Shown: positions 19,180 to 30,100 of the stretch, in pieces | How the letters are laid out: every line of letters begins with the position of its first letter | Position numbering within the stretch: the first letter of the stretch is position 1 | Assembly: GCF_012516315.1 (NCBI RefSeq) | Contig: NZ_CP051185.1 | Span: 3,787,363 to 3,851,362, forward strand | Length of the DNA: 64,000 nt | Direction: 5' to 3' | DNA from: Limnospira fusiformis SAG 85.79 | GTDB taxonomy: Bacteria > Cyanobacteriota > Cyanobacteriia > Cyanobacteriales > Microcoleaceae | Program-made: the position numbers and the translations under genes | Notes under the pieces: generated by a model | What the model was told of the DNA's origin: nothing | Databases searched by the model: none | Seen by the model: the letters and a program-made list of their open reading frames with translations, nothing else

Positions 19180-20094
19180 CTAAAATTCCCCAGCATGATA
19201 GGAACTCCGAACCAGGGGACCGGAGCGAACGTGAGAAAAACCCATATCTTTGGCGATCGCCCCTAGACGGTCAAACTCTTGGGGGGTCCAATATTTATGG
19301 ACGGGGAGATGATCGAGGGAAGGGCGCATATATTGACCGATAGTGAGGCGCGCGCATTGAACTTGTCTTAAATCAGCGAAAGTCTGTAAAATCTCTTCTT
19401 CGGTTTCCCCATGTCCCAACATGAGACCGGACTTAGTAGGAATAGTCGGGTCAACTTCTCGGACGTGGCGCAACAGGTCGAGAGAGCGATCGTACTTCGC
19501 CCCCCGTCGCACCGGAAGCGTCAGCCGTCGCACGGTTTCAATATTATGGTTATAACAAGCAGGTTTCGCCCTCACCACGAAATCAATACGCTGATATTGT
19601 TGCTGTTGAGTATCTTCAGCCTTTCCCCCCCAAAAATCGGGAGTAAGCACCTCTATTTGAGTTTGGGGACAAAGCGATCGAATTTGCTCCATAGTAGCCA
19701 CAAACCAGCCCGCGCCGCCATCAGCCAAATCATCCCGCGCCACAGAAGTTAACACCACATAACGCAACCCCAAAATTTGGACTGCTTCTGCTACCTTGCG
19801 GGGTTCATCGTGATCAAGTGGCATAGGAGCATGGCCCTTATCAACTTGACAAAAAGCACAGGAGCGGGTACAAGTAGGCCCCATAAGTAAAAAAGTAGCC
19901 GTCCCCTGAGCATAACATTCCCCCCGGTTGGGACAGCGCCCCTCCTCACAAATAGTATGAATTTGTCGCTGTTTGATAATCCGTTGCACCTGCGAGAGTT
20001 CACTAGCCGCACCAATAGGACGACGCAACCACTCAGGCATAGATTTAATTGCGTCTCGGTGACGTGATGAGATAGAATCAGGAGTGGTTGACAT
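19180..20094 (-). CDS. lipA: lipoyl synthase
   Basis: Radical-SAM enzyme inserting sulfur into octanoyl-protein to form lipoyl groups for pyruvate and glycine-cleavage complexes. Both iron-sulfur motifs are present: the LipA-specific [12 protein letters not shown] and the radical-[11 protein letters not shown]. The C-terminal [13 protein letters not shown] is diagnostic, with the Arg-Ser-Ser-Tyr cluster donor. The open frame reaches up to 20187, but homologues begin near MSTTPDSIS, so I place the start at 20094, giving about 304 residues. Cyanobacteria often carry two lipA paralogues; this window does not show which one this is. Confidence 0.93.
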   Translation of the reverse strand: MSTTPDSISSRHRDAIKSMPEWLRRPIGAASELSQVQRIIKQRQIHTICEEGRCPNRGECYAQGTATFLLMGPTCTRSCAFCQVDKGHAPMPLDHDEPRKVAEAVQILGLRYVVLTSVARDDLADGGAGWFVATMEQIRSLCPQTQIEVLTPDFWGGKAEDTQQQQYQRIDFVVRAKPACYNHNIETVRRLTLPVRRGAKYDRSLDLLRHVREVDPTIPTKSGLMLGHGETEEEILQTFADLRQVQCARLTIGQYMRPSLDHLPVHKYWTPQEFDRLGAIAKDMGFSHVRSGPLVRSSYHAGEF

Positions 20095-20386
20095 AATGTA
20101 TTGATATCTAGGATAGCTATTTTTTATAACACAAAGCAGTTTTCTGCGATGCTGATTATATGGGAACTCACTATAGCAGCTTCTCAAGCCATCAAGTACA
20201 TTCGGAAGCCCCTCGCCCCGTTTGGGAGAGGGGTTTGGGGTGAGGGTAATGGTTTGATGGCGGTATCCTTGACCATTGTTGGTGATGCCATACTATTCTC
20301 GACTTTGTTAAGCTATCAACAGATTTGAGAAGGTTAAGTGCTGCACCAATATTCAGATTATGTATTCATCACCGGGGGAGTAAGCC
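20095..20386. repeat. divergent spacer with a dispersed G-run/C-run repeat
   Basis: Holds GCCCCTCGCCCCGTTTGGGAGAGGGGTTTGGGGTGAGGGTAATGG (20208-20252, written here as positions rather than as a unit), related to the copy at about 42348-42390 upstream of the glycosyltransferase gene. Such 'CCTCACCC...GGGAGAGGG' repeats are scattered in many cyanobacterial genomes. It should also contain promoters for lipA and the response regulator. Confidence 0.45.
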
Positions 20387-20968
20387 GTGGCAGGTCGGAA
20401 AATTATAGTTATTGATGATAGTAAGGTGATTCGGGTAAAAGTTCGGGAGATGTTACCCCAGGGTAACTTTGATGTGCTAGAAGCGAAAGACGGGAAAGAA
20501 GGCATAGACCTAGTGCGCCAAGAACGCCCCAACCTGATTATGCTGGATTTCCTGTTACCTAAACTCAGCGGATGGGATGTTTTTCAGCAAATCCAAGCTA
20601 GTGAAGAACTTAGGAAAATTCCCCTGGTGTTGATGTCTGGTCGAAAAGAGGAAGTGACGGAGAAAATTGCTGAACCTTTCGAGTATTTTGAGTTTATCGA
20701 AAAACCTTTTGAGAGAGGACAATTGATAGATGCGATCAAGTCGGCTTTTGAAAAGGCTAAGAAACCTCGCCCACCTCTGAAAGTGGCTCCCCCCGCACCT
20801 GCACCAACTCAAGAGACAGCACCTCCTCCTGTGGCGGCGACAACGGCGGCGGATGCAGCTAAGATTAAGGCTTTAGAACAGAAAATTGTTGCTATGCAGA
20901 GGGAAATGGTAGCCCTGAAAAAACAGGTGGCGCAAATCAAGGCTTTTGTACTCAAAAAAGTCAAGTAG
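20387..20968 (+). CDS. CheY-type response regulator with Pro-rich linker and coiled coil
   Basis: 193 residues. The receiver domain (about 4-122) has the acidic pair (IDDS), the phosphoacceptor in LIMLDFLLPKLSGWD, the conserved Ser (LVLMSGRKE) and Lys (FIEKPF). It is followed by a Pro/Ala-rich linker (RPPLKVAPPAPAPTQETAPPP) and a C-terminal coiled coil ending KAFVLKKVK, with no DNA-binding domain. The start is GTG at 20387 with GGGGGAG upstream. The next gene begins 19 bases later, suggesting an operon with the sugar kinase. Its partner kinase is unknown. Confidence 0.85.
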   Translation: MAGRKIIVIDDSKVIRVKVREMLPQGNFDVLEAKDGKEGIDLVRQERPNLIMLDFLLPKLSGWDVFQQIQASEELRKIPLVLMSGRKEEVTEKIAEPFEYFEFIEKPFERGQLIDAIKSAFEKAKKPRPPLKVAPPAPAPTQETAPPPVAATTAADAAKIKALEQKIVAMQREMVALKKQVAQIKAFVLKKVK

Positions 20969-20987
20969 GGGTGAGTAACTGTTAATT

Positions 20988-22034
20988 ATGACCTTAGAAT
21001 CTTCGTTTCTCAATCAGCTTGAGGGGGCTGCGGATACCCTTATGGAACACTTGGATAATTTTGCTAAGGCGCGAATTCTGGTGGTGGGGGATCTGACTCT
21101 GGATGAGTTTATGACTGGTCAGGTGGAGAGGTTGTCGCGGGAAGCACCAGTGCTAATTCTGCGCCATGAAGTTACTCAACAAATCCCAGGAGGGGGAGCT
21201 AATGCGGTTTACAATTTGGCTAAGTTGGGGGCTGCAGTGTCGGTGGCGGGGTTGGTGGGAAAGGATGACCAAGGGGAGACTCTCAAGAGGATTTTTCGGG
21301 AGGCGGGAATTGATACGGAGGGTATTCTCACAGACGCAGACCGCCCTACGGTGACTAAAACTCGGATTTCTGGACACGCGCGCCAGTCGGTGACTCAGCA
21401 AATTGTCCGGGTCGATCGCAAATCGGATGATTTACCCAGCTTGGAACTTCAATGGCGGTTGGCTGAATATATCGAACAACACAGAGATAATGTTGATGGG
21501 GTGGTTTGTTCGGACTATGGGGATGGGGTGTTAACTTCCCCGGTTATTGGCGCGGCTTTGGGTCATGGGTTTTCGGTGGTGGATGCTCAAGTTGATTTAC
21601 AACGCTATCAGGGGGCGATGTTGTTTACTCCTAATGTTCCTGAAGCGGAAAAGGCGGTAGGATATTCGATCGCTAATGAAGAGAGTCTCAGACGTGCGGG
21701 GACTGATTTACTGAATTTGACTCGGGCGAAACGGGTGCTAATTACTAGGGGTGAGGAGGGGATGAGTCTTTTTGAATGGGGGGAAAATCAGACGCTACAA
21801 GTTAGCCATATTCCTCCGTTTAATGTTTTGGATGTTTTTGATGTGACGGGGGCGGGAGATACTGTGGTGGCGGCTTTAACTTTGGCTTTATCTGTGGGGG
21901 CGAGTTTTTGGGAGGCGGCGGTTTTGGGTAATTTGGCGGCTAGTTTGGTGGTGCGTCAGTTTGGGACGGCTACGACTTCTATAGCGGAAATGAAGGAGGC
22001 TTTGCGATCGCTTTTGGAAGGTGAAGTTAGTTGA
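20988..22034 (+). CDS. PfkB-family sugar kinase, RfaE/HldE domain I type
   Basis: 348 residues resembling the kinase domain of HldE (D-glycero-D-manno-heptose-7-phosphate kinase). Visible: LVVGDLTLDEFMTGQVERLSREAPVLIL at the N-terminus, the PGGGANAVYNLAKLGA glycine motif, FTPNVPEAE, and the PfkB signature DVTGAGDTVVAA with the catalytic Asp. No nucleotidyltransferase domain follows, so this is a stand-alone kinase. Substrate could be a heptose phosphate for surface polysaccharide or another sugar; the sequence does not decide. It overlaps the ORF start of the next gene. Confidence 0.82.
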   Translation: MTLESSFLNQLEGAADTLMEHLDNFAKARILVVGDLTLDEFMTGQVERLSREAPVLILRHEVTQQIPGGGANAVYNLAKLGAAVSVAGLVGKDDQGETLKRIFREAGIDTEGILTDADRPTVTKTRISGHARQSVTQQIVRVDRKSDDLPSLELQWRLAEYIEQHRDNVDGVVCSDYGDGVLTSPVIGAALGHGFSVVDAQVDLQRYQGAMLFTPNVPEAEKAVGYSIANEESLRRAGTDLLNLTRAKRVLITRGEEGMSLFEWGENQTLQVSHIPPFNVLDVFDVTGAGDTVVAALTLALSVGASFWEAAVLGNLAASLVVRQFGTATTSIAEMKEALRSLLEGEVS

Positions 22035-22041
22035 GTTGACT

Positions 22042-23802
22042 ATGAACAGAGTAATCATCCATGATGCCCAAAATCAGCAGTGGTTACTATTTGAACATCC
22101 CTGCTATATTGTTAATTGCGATCGTCTCGATCAGGTAATTCCTGCCTTACAACAGATTGATGAAAGTCTCCGGGAAGGGCATTTATGGGCGGCGGGTTTT
22201 ATCAGTTATGAAGCCTCTAGCGCTTTCGATTCCGCTTTGAATACCTATCCCCCAGATGAGTTTCCTTTGCTCTGGTTTGGGCTATATCAACAACCACAAA
22301 TTATCACCCCACCCCGCCTCTGTTCGCCATCAGATTATACTGTGGGTGAGTGGTTATCTTCTGTCACCCCCACTGAATATCAGGAGGCTATTAACCAAAT
22401 TCGAGGTTATATTGCTAGGGGGGAAACCTATCAGGTCAATTATACTTTTCGCCTACGGACGGAGTTTTCTGGGGATGCTTTGGCTTGGTTTTGGCAATTA
22501 GTGCGATCGCAACAAGCCGACTATGCAGCATATATCGAATGTGGCGATCGCTTTAGCATTTGTTCTGCTTCCCCGGAACTATTTTTCCAACTCTCTGACC
22601 GTCAACTGGTCGCTCGTCCCATGAAAGGAACCGCCGCCCGTGGTTGCACTTTAACCGAAGATAATGCGATCGCCCAATGGCTGCAAAATTCCCCCAAAAA
22701 CCGCGCCGAGAACGTCATGATTGTGGATATGATCCGCAATGATATTAGTCGCATTGGGGATATTAAAACCGTCCAAGTTCCCGAATTATTTACCGTCGAA
22801 AAATACCCAACCCTGTGGCAAATGACCTCCACAGTCACCGCCAAAACCCAGGCTTTACCATCAGAAATCATCGCCGCCTTATTCCCCTGTGCTTCCATTA
22901 CAGGCGCACCCAAACCCAGAACCATGCAGTTAATTCACCAGTTAGAAACTACTCCCCGCCACCTTTATACTGGAACCATTGGCTTTATCCAACCACAACA
23001 GACCCCGAATAATTATAGAACCCAGTTTAACGTAGCCATTCGTACAGTTATCATTGACCACGAAAATAATCAAGCCGAGTATGGCGTTGGTGGTGGTATT
23101 CTGTGGGATTCTGACAGCCAGGATGAATACCAAGAATGTGAAACCAAAGCCAAGTTTCTGAGCATCAATAATAGCTGTGATTTTTCCCTATTAGAAACCA
23201 TGCTATGGACCCCAGAGGCAGGATTTTTTCTCCGGGAAGAACACCTAAACAGGTTATCAGAGTCAGCCATATATTTTGGGATTCCCTTATCCCTAGAACA
23301 CATCAATCAACAATTAATCGATTTAAGTAAATCCTGGTCAATTCCCTATCGAGTTAGGTTATTAGTTGACCGCCAGGGTGTTCTCAATTACGAAATTTCT
23401 GCCTTTGAGAAATCCCCACCTAACCGACAGATTTATTTAGGTTTATCTCCCACGCCCATTAATTCCCAAAACCCTTTTTTATATCATAAAACCACGAACC
23501 GCAGCATCTATGAAACCGCCCGGAATTCCCGTCCCGACTGTGATGATGTGATTTTATGGAATGAACGGGGAGAGGTCACAGAAACTACGATTGCTAATCT
23601 GATTATTAAAATCAATGATGATTGGCTTACCCCCCCAGTCACCAGCGGTTTACTTCCCGGAACTTTTCGGGGTAGCTTACTCAAGCAGGGTAAGCTCAAA
23701 GAGGCTATTATTGATATAGAGACCCTCCAAAAATCGGAGGATATTTATATCATTAATTCTGTCCGCCAATGGCAAAAAGCCACTCTTAAAACCACTAAAT
23801 AA
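22042..23802 (+). CDS. pabB: aminodeoxychorismate synthase component I fused to aminodeoxychorismate lyase (PabB-PabC)
   Basis: Folate pathway enzyme making p-aminobenzoate from chorismate. The N-terminal two-thirds is a chorismate-binding domain with RGETYQVNYTFRLR, RPMKGTAARG, NRAENVMIVDMIRNDISRI, FPCASITGAPKPRTMQLI and YGVGGGILWDSD. From about residue 385 the aminotransferase class IV (PabC-like) domain begins (LLETMLWTPEAGFFLREEHLNRL) and runs to the end, with NERGEVTETTIANL. I choose ATG 22042 over the GTG at 22021, which overlaps the previous gene more deeply. Such fusions are common in cyanobacteria. The glutaminase subunit (PabA) must be encoded elsewhere. Confidence 0.92.
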   Translation: MNRVIIHDAQNQQWLLFEHPCYIVNCDRLDQVIPALQQIDESLREGHLWAAGFISYEASSAFDSALNTYPPDEFPLLWFGLYQQPQIITPPRLCSPSDYTVGEWLSSVTPTEYQEAINQIRGYIARGETYQVNYTFRLRTEFSGDALAWFWQLVRSQQADYAAYIECGDRFSICSASPELFFQLSDRQLVARPMKGTAARGCTLTEDNAIAQWLQNSPKNRAENVMIVDMIRNDISRIGDIKTVQVPELFTVEKYPTLWQMTSTVTAKTQALPSEIIAALFPCASITGAPKPRTMQLIHQLETTPRHLYTGTIGFIQPQQTPNNYRTQFNVAIRTVIIDHENNQAEYGVGGGILWDSDSQDEYQECETKAKFLSINNSCDFSLLETMLWTPEAGFFLREEHLNRLSESAIYFGIPLSLEHINQQLIDLSKSWSIPYRVRLLVDRQGVLNYEISAFEKSPPNRQIYLGLSPTPINSQNPFLYHKTTNRSIYETARNSRPDCDDVILWNERGEVTETTIANLIIKINDDWLTPPVTSGLLPGTFRGSLLKQGKLKEAIIDIETLQKSEDIYIINSVRQWQKATLKTTK

Positions 23803-23814
23803 CCTCCTCTCGCC

Positions 23815-24975
23815 GTCTCTCCATAGGGGGGGTTTATTCATCCTCAGCGCGTGGGGAGATATAATTCACAGCAGAACCCCAGAGGGCGGGTTTATTCATC
23901 TTCGGGTGGGGAGATATAATTCACAGCAGAACCCCAGAGGGCGGGTTTATAGGGCGGGTTTATTCATCCTCAGCGCGTGGGGAGATATAATTCACAGCAG
24001 AACCCCAGAGGGCGGGTTTATAGGGCGGGTTTATTTATCTTCGGGTGGGGAGATATAATTCACCGCAGAACCCGCCCCTACATTGTACACAGAGGCAATC
24101 ATCAACAACTGAAAGCGGAAGATAGAGGGCGGGTTTATTTATCTTCGGGTGGGGAGATATAATTCACCGCAGAACCCCAGAGGGCGGGTTTATAGGGCGG
24201 GTTTATTTATCTTCGGGTGGGGAGATATAATTCACAGCAGAACCCCAGAGGGCGGATTTATTTATCTTCGGGTGGGGAGATATAATTCACAGCAGAACCC
24301 CAGAGGGCGGGTTTATAGGGCGGGTTTATTCATCTTCGGGTGGGGAGATATAATTCACAGCAGAACCCGCCCCTACGTTGTACACAGAGGCAATCATCAA
24401 CAACTGAAAGCCGAAGATAGAGGGCGGGTTTATTCATCTTCGGGTGGGGAGATATAATTCACAGCAGAACCCGCCCCTACGTTGTACACAGAGGCAATCA
24501 TCAACAACTGAAAGCCGAAGATAGAGGGCGGGTTTATTCATCTTCGGGTGGGGAGATATAATTCACAGCAGAACCCGCCCCTACGTTGTACACAGAGGCA
24601 ATCATCAACAACTGAAAGCGGAAGATAGAGGGCGGGTTTATTTATCTTCGGGTGGGGAGATATAATTCACAGCAGAACCCCAGAGGGCGGGTTTATAGGG
24701 CGGGTTTATTCATCTTCGGGTGGGGAGATATAATTCACAGCAGAACCCGCCCCTACATTGTACACAGAGGCAATCATCAACAACTGAAAGCGGAAGATAG
24801 AGGGCGGGTTTATTCATCCTCAGCGCGTGGGGAGATATAATTCACAGCAGAACCCCAGAGGGCGGGTTTATAGGGCGGGTTTATTCATCTTCGGGTGGGG
24901 AGATATAATTCACAGCAGAACCCGCCCCTACATTGTACACAGAGGCAATCATCAACAACTGAAAGCGGAAGATAA
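23815..24975. repeat. array of 14 interspersed repeat units with quantised spacing
   Basis: Fourteen copies of a core containing GGGGAGATATAATTCAC lie at 23853, 23908, 23979, 24047, 24151, 24219, 24274, 24342, 24446, 24550, 24654, 24722, 24829 and 24897. Gaps are 55, 68 or 104 bases (71 and 107 where CCTCAGCGCG replaces CTTCGGG). The 68 unit is the 55 unit plus GGGCGGGTTTATA; the 104 unit adds a block TACATTGTACACAGAGGCAA...CAACTGAAAGCGGAAGATA, present six times. Each unit opens with GGGCGGGTT and long ones contain AACCCGCCCC, so hairpins can form. It lies between two convergent genes. Open frames through it are by-products of the repeats. Confidence 0.95.
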
Positions 24976-24992
24976 TTGCCTCTGGTGATTAG

Positions 24993-25685
24993 CTAACAAT
25001 ACTTGGAGATATCCTCGTGACACTCATCAGCCAGATAAGATAAAGCCCGAAAGCGTAACCCTACTAATTGCTCATAGAGGGGGTTAATCTTGCACATGGG
25101 GGGGATATGAACAATTTTGTGACCAAAGAGCTTAATATCCCTTTCAAAAGGACACTGAGGAGGAACCATTTTACAAATGAATTTGGCTACTTTGGGGTCA
25201 TGTAGTTGCCAGTCATCTAGCCAATGCTTGACGGGAGCTAAAACATCTATATGATGGTGATGATGTGCTGGGCGCTTGGGTTCCTTGGGTTCTTTGCAGT
25301 AACCTTCTGATAGATCTTCTAAGGTGTGTCTGAGGGAGTCTAAGACTTTGACTTGTAAACCCAAGGCTTCACAAAACTGGTGGAGAAGGTCATCTTCACA
25401 GACTGAATAAATGCCGTCAGCCAGCGCGACCATGACGGCGGTTCGCATGAAGTTCTCGGCGAGAATTGGGTTGGGTCCTAAGACTTCTGCTAATTCCTGG
25501 GGAGAAATGGGTTCGAGGGTGTTAACATCGATATCTGTTGCGAGGATGTCATGGGTGATGCTGGCAATTAATTCCTGTTCCTCCTCTTGAAACTGACCGT
25601 CAGCCCAAGCTAAGGCTAGTAGGCCTCTCATCCAGGCGAGAGTCTGTTGGCTGCTGTATTGGGTGGATTCAGCGATGCTATTCAT
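24993..25685 (-). CDS. Mo-dependent nitrogenase C-terminal-domain protein with TerB-like N-terminus
   Basis: 230 residues. The N-terminal half (about 10-125) is a helical, acidic TerB-like domain (LLALAWADGQFQEEEQELI and VALADGIYSVCEDDLLHQFC are typical tandem motifs). A KEPKEPKRPAHHHHHIDV linker leads to the Mo-nitrogenase C-terminal domain (PVKHWLDDWQLHDPKVAKFICKMVPPQCPFERDIKLFG, then PPMCKINPLYEQLVGLRFRALSYLADEC), with conserved Cys residues. Despite the family name it is not a nitrogenase subunit and occurs in non-fixing cyanobacteria. Function unknown. Confidence 0.85.
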   Translation of the reverse strand: MNSIAESTQYSSQQTLAWMRGLLALAWADGQFQEEEQELIASITHDILATDIDVNTLEPISPQELAEVLGPNPILAENFMRTAVMVALADGIYSVCEDDLLHQFCEALGLQVKVLDSLRHTLEDLSEGYCKEPKEPKRPAHHHHHIDVLAPVKHWLDDWQLHDPKVAKFICKMVPPQCPFERDIKLFGHKIVHIPPMCKINPLYEQLVGLRFRALSYLADECHEDISKYC

Positions 25686-25830
25686 TGGTTATCCTAGCGC
25701 TCGATGTTTCCAGTTTAGCTTAGGCGATCGCTCAAAAAAAAGTATATACAATGTTACAAACAGAGCAAAAGCCTACAACCGAATGCTGTAGGCTCAAACT
25801 CGCTATAATGTTAAGAACTGTCGCGCGCTA

Positions 25831-26130
25831 TCAACTGCTTCCGGTGAAAATGACTTCGGGGAATTTGGATTGAGCCTCACCAAGGGGCCGCCGCCTGCCT
25901 TCCTCTTGCCAGTAGTTGATGACTTCGGTAGCTTTATTGAGTAACTCAATGCGCTCGACATCATTGATCCAGCGCTTGGACTCTAGTTCATTTTTGAGTT
26001 CTTCCCAAGCATCTTTGCGTGGCCAGAAAAAGTAGGAGGTCAGTGGACTACTCCCTTTCCCTACTACTTGGTCAACAGCCAGCGCGACGTTATCATCGAG
26101 CCAGAGAACTTTTAGAATGAATCTTGACAA
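25831..26130 (-). CDS. 30S ribosomal protein PSRP-3 / Ycf65
   Basis: A 99-residue protein matching the plastid- and cyanobacteria-specific ribosomal protein PSRP-3 (cS23): [44 protein letters not shown], then [17 protein letters not shown] and a FPEVIFTG end. It is part of the small ribosomal subunit. The start is TTG at 26130, supported by GGAGG nine bases upstream. Single-gene unit, divergent from the HAD gene. Confidence 0.93.
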   Translation of the reverse strand: MSRFILKVLWLDDNVALAVDQVVGKGSSPLTSYFFWPRKDAWEELKNELESKRWINDVERIELLNKATEVINYWQEEGRRRPLGEAQSKFPEVIFTGSS

Positions 26131-26226
26131 TTACACCTCCGGGCTAATTTGAGTTAATTGCAAAAAATACACAACACTCGATTATATCGCAGTATCTCTC
26201 GTTTGTAACATTTTTGATGGGTTGAC

Positions 26227-27000
26227 ATGAAAGCTATTGTAATTTTTGATATTGATGGGGTAATTCGAGACGTGGGAGGGTCCTATCGTCGGGCGATCGC
26301 AGATACGGTAGAACTTTTTACTAAATCCTATCGCCCTACGGTGTCAGATATCGATCGCCTCAAGTCTGAAGGGGTTTGGAATAATGACTGGGAAGCCTCC
26401 AGGGAGTTGATTTATCGCTATTTTGAGAGTCAGGGTCAAAATCGCGATGCCATTAACCTGGACTATCGGCAAATTGTAGCCTTTTTCCAATCCCGCTATC
26501 AGGGACCAGACCCAGATAATTGGACGGGTTACATTTGTTCTGAACCCCTGTTGTGTACCCCGGAATATTTCCAGCAGTTAACCGATAATGCGATCGCCTG
26601 GGGGTTTTTTAGCGGAGCCATGCGAGATGAGGCATTATATGTATTACAGGGGAAACTAAATCTGCCTAATATTGCCCTAATTGCTATGGAAGACGCACCG
26701 GGAAAACCAGACCCCACGGGGTTGCTGGCTGTCGTGGGTCAATTGGAACCCCCAGAGTCCCCAAAACCTGTGATTTATGTGGGTGACACGGTGGCGGATA
26801 TGTACACAGTCGCTAAAGCACAGCAACAGGACAGCACGCGGACTTGGGTGGGTGTGGGTGTATTACCTCCCCATGCTCAAGAAACTACGGAGAGTATAGC
26901 ATCCTACACCCAGACGCTGAAAAAAGCCGGAGCGACTCAAGTGGTCAATGGCGTACAACAACTAACACCAGAGGTGATTTTCCGGTTAATTGCTGAGTAG
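26227..27000 (+). CDS. HAD-superfamily hydrolase (TIGR01548-like)
   Basis: 257 residues. HAD motif I is FDIDGVIRD near the N-terminus, motif II is in the FFSGAMRDEA region, and motif III/IV is GKPDPTGLL followed by YVGDTVADMYTVAKA. The cap is helical (class I). The long insert and the 'VWNNDWEASRELIYRYF' stretch match the cyanobacterial and archaeal TIGR01548 group, whose substrate is unknown. It is likely a phosphatase; no context supports a pathway. Confidence 0.85.
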   Translation: MKAIVIFDIDGVIRDVGGSYRRAIADTVELFTKSYRPTVSDIDRLKSEGVWNNDWEASRELIYRYFESQGQNRDAINLDYRQIVAFFQSRYQGPDPDNWTGYICSEPLLCTPEYFQQLTDNAIAWGFFSGAMRDEALYVLQGKLNLPNIALIAMEDAPGKPDPTGLLAVVGQLEPPESPKPVIYVGDTVADMYTVAKAQQQDSTRTWVGVGVLPPHAQETTESIASYTQTLKKAGATQVVNGVQQLTPEVIFRLIAE

Positions 27001-27163
27001 TTTCGTCCCACAGCGGCTAGTTTCTGTCCGATTCATCGCTAATCAGGCTACACTAGATGATAATACCAAATTTTAATATCAAACTCTGTTAAAGCCTGCA
27101 TCTACAATATAAGTCCAGCATCTTGATTTGAATCGGCCGAGTTGGTTAAACTTCTATTAAACT

Positions 27164-30100
27164 GTGATGGTTACTCAGACAATTTATCCATCGAGTCCAG
27201 AATTTCAGCAAGCTATTATTCATTGTGCTGATATTGCTATCATTGCGACCGATCGCAATGGTATGGTTTGCACATTTAATCGCGCGGCGGAAAACCTCCT
27301 AGGATATACAGCCTCCGAGGCGATCAACCATATTCACTGGACGGAATTTCATCACCAAGACCACAGAAATACTCGCCACACTGACCAAAAAGAACAGCTA
27401 CATCAAACCCTCATAGAGCGCGTAATTTTAGGGGAAACTGACGAACAGCAACACACCTATATTCGCCGTGATGGTACTACTGTGGTTGTGTCTCTGTTGA
27501 TCAGCGGCGTGAGAGACGCAAATGGGGAATTGATCGGATTTTTGGCAATGGTTCGACCACTAGCACCAGAAGCGATCGACACCCAAAAACAGCGACAGCA
27601 GTTTCTGCATAATCAACAACAGGCACAAATGGAACTGGCTCGGTCTTGGGAATTTTATCACGGAGATATTGACCAAGCCTTTGAGACCCTGACTCGTATT
27701 GCTGCCCGCACTTTGCAAGTAAGTAGAGCGAGTATATGGTTTTATACACCATACCATAATGCCATTGAGTGTGTCAAGTTATATGAGCAGGAAAAAGACT
27801 GCTATTCTCAGGGGAGCAAGCTGGAAGCTACCGACTATCCGAGCTATTTTTCCGCCCTAGAAACTACAGAGAGAATTGTGGCAGTAGATGCCCAAAATCA
27901 CCCCAGCACTAGGGAATTTACCGCCGCCTATCTTCAGCCTCTGGATATTAGGTCTATGTTAGATATTCCCATTCATTTGGGAGGGGAAACTATCGGGGTT
28001 CTGTGTTTAGAAAATCAGGGAGAGGTGATTAATTGGGATCTGCAACAACAGAACTTTGCCACCTACCTAGCAGACTGGGTAACTCTAGCTTTGGAGGCTC
28101 ATGAAAGGGCGATCGCTCAAAGGTCTCTACACCAAAGCCAAAAGCGACTACAAAATATCCTTGATCACGCTCCCGCCATAATTTACATGAAAGACGATGG
28201 CGGACGCTATCTCCTAGTGAACCGAGAGTATGAAAAGCGATTTAATTTGCACCGTGATCAGGTGCTGGGTAAAACTGATTATGATTTGTTTCCCCCAGAA
28301 ATCGCCCTAGCTTTTCAATCGGCTGATACAGCTTTATTAGAGACTCAAGAACCTATCCAATGGGAAGAAGAAATCCGGTTTAATGACAGCTTAAAAACCT
28401 ACCTATCTAATCGTTTTCTGTTAGAAGATGATACCGGAAAAACAGCAGCTATTTGCTGTCTGGCTACAGATATCACCAACCAAAAACTTTCCGAGGTGGC
28501 TTTGCTGGAAAGCGAAGCGACTAACCGAGCCTTATTAAATGCCATTCCTGATTTAATTCTTCAATGTCAGAGGGATGGCACAATCGTTGATGTGAAACCA
28601 CCCCATAACAGTTCTGACTGGATGTTACCAGAATTATTATTAGGTAGAAATATCCTAGATATTTTGCCTGATGAAGTTGGTAATAATCTCCAAGATGCTC
28701 ATAATCGCGCTTTATTTTTCTCGGAAATTCAAGCCATTGAATATCAATTACCTGTCAAGAATGGAGAGGAATGGAGGCAATATGAAACCCGCATTATCCG
28801 TGGCAACTCCCAAACAGTCATTTGCATAATTAGGGATATTACCGAACACAAACGAGCCACGGCTGAGTTAGCACTTCGCGTACAATTAACGGCTCTCAAA
28901 TCTGAGGTAGGGTTTGCGATAACTCGTGGGGGTAGTTTATCGGAAGTTATGACTAATTGTGCTAAGACTTTGGGGAATTATTTTGATGATACGATTACTT
29001 GTATTTGGGCGATAAATCATGCCAATACTTTACTAGAATTACAAGGTATTGATGGTTTGGATAATCCCCCAGCAAATTTGGCTTTTATTACAGTTGGTTC
29101 TCAGCCAATAGGGGTAATAGTGAGTAAACAACAATCGATTTTGAGCTTCGATTTATGCCATGATGCTTGGGGTGAGGATTTTGCCACTATTACCCAGCAA
29201 GGTTTAACTAATTTTGTCGGGTATCCGTTAATTGTTGACGGTGCTTGTGTGGGGGTAATGGGTTTATTTAGTCGGGAATTATTGACTAAGCAAGTTTTGG
29301 AAACTTTGGCGGTAATTGCTAATCAAATGGCGGTGGTTATTGAATTTAAAAAAGCGGTGGAAGCGTTACAAAGTCGTGAGGAACAATTAAAATTGGCTCT
29401 GGAAGGTAGTTCTTTGGGTTTATGGGATTGGAATATCTCGACCGGAGAAGTATATTTTGACCCACAATGGCAACGAATGTTAGGATATGAACCACAGGAA
29501 ATTGATAATACTTTCCAATCTTGGAAACAATTAATTCACCCCCATGATCAAAAACGAGTTGTGGAGGCTTTAAATGATTCTATGAAGGGTCGCCGCCATG
29601 TTTATGAGGTGGAAATGCGAATGCTAAATAGTTCCCAAAAATGGCAATGGATGCTGTCTCGTGGTAAGATATTTAAATGGGATGAACAAGGACGACCCCT
29701 GCGAATGACGGGGACTTATAAAGATGTTAGCGATCGCAAACAAGCCGAAATTGAACTATTGCGGGTTAAGGCGGCGGTAGATAGCAGCAGTGATGCTATT
29801 GTGATTACAGACCTGGAAGGAAAAGCACTATATTTGAATCGCGCCTTGATTGAAAGTTACGGCTATACTGTGGAAGAATTAAATGCGATCGGTGGACCGA
29901 TTAAACTTTATATTTCTACCCGGGTTGGTAATAGTATTTTGTCTTCTCTGCAAAATTTGCGATCGTGGAGTGGGGAAGTTGGGATTAAAACTCGCTATGG
30001 GGTGATTATTCCTAATTTAGTCCGTGCTGATTGTATTTTTGACACAGCAGAAAATCCCATTGGATTAATTATTGTACATACCGATATTACCGAGCGACGA

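Noticed and set aside
24149..24457. 102-codon and similar open frames in the repeat array
   Set aside because: The same words (GRVYRAGLFIFGWGDIIHS) recur with each repeat unit; they are a by-product of the repeats, and the frame does not hold over the array.
23815..24975. CRISPR array
   Set aside because: Units are contiguous variants of one another. There are no unique spacers between constant repeats and no cas genes.
24993..25685. Evidence for nitrogen fixation
   Set aside because: The family name includes nitrogenase, but it is a stand-alone domain protein; no nif genes are present.
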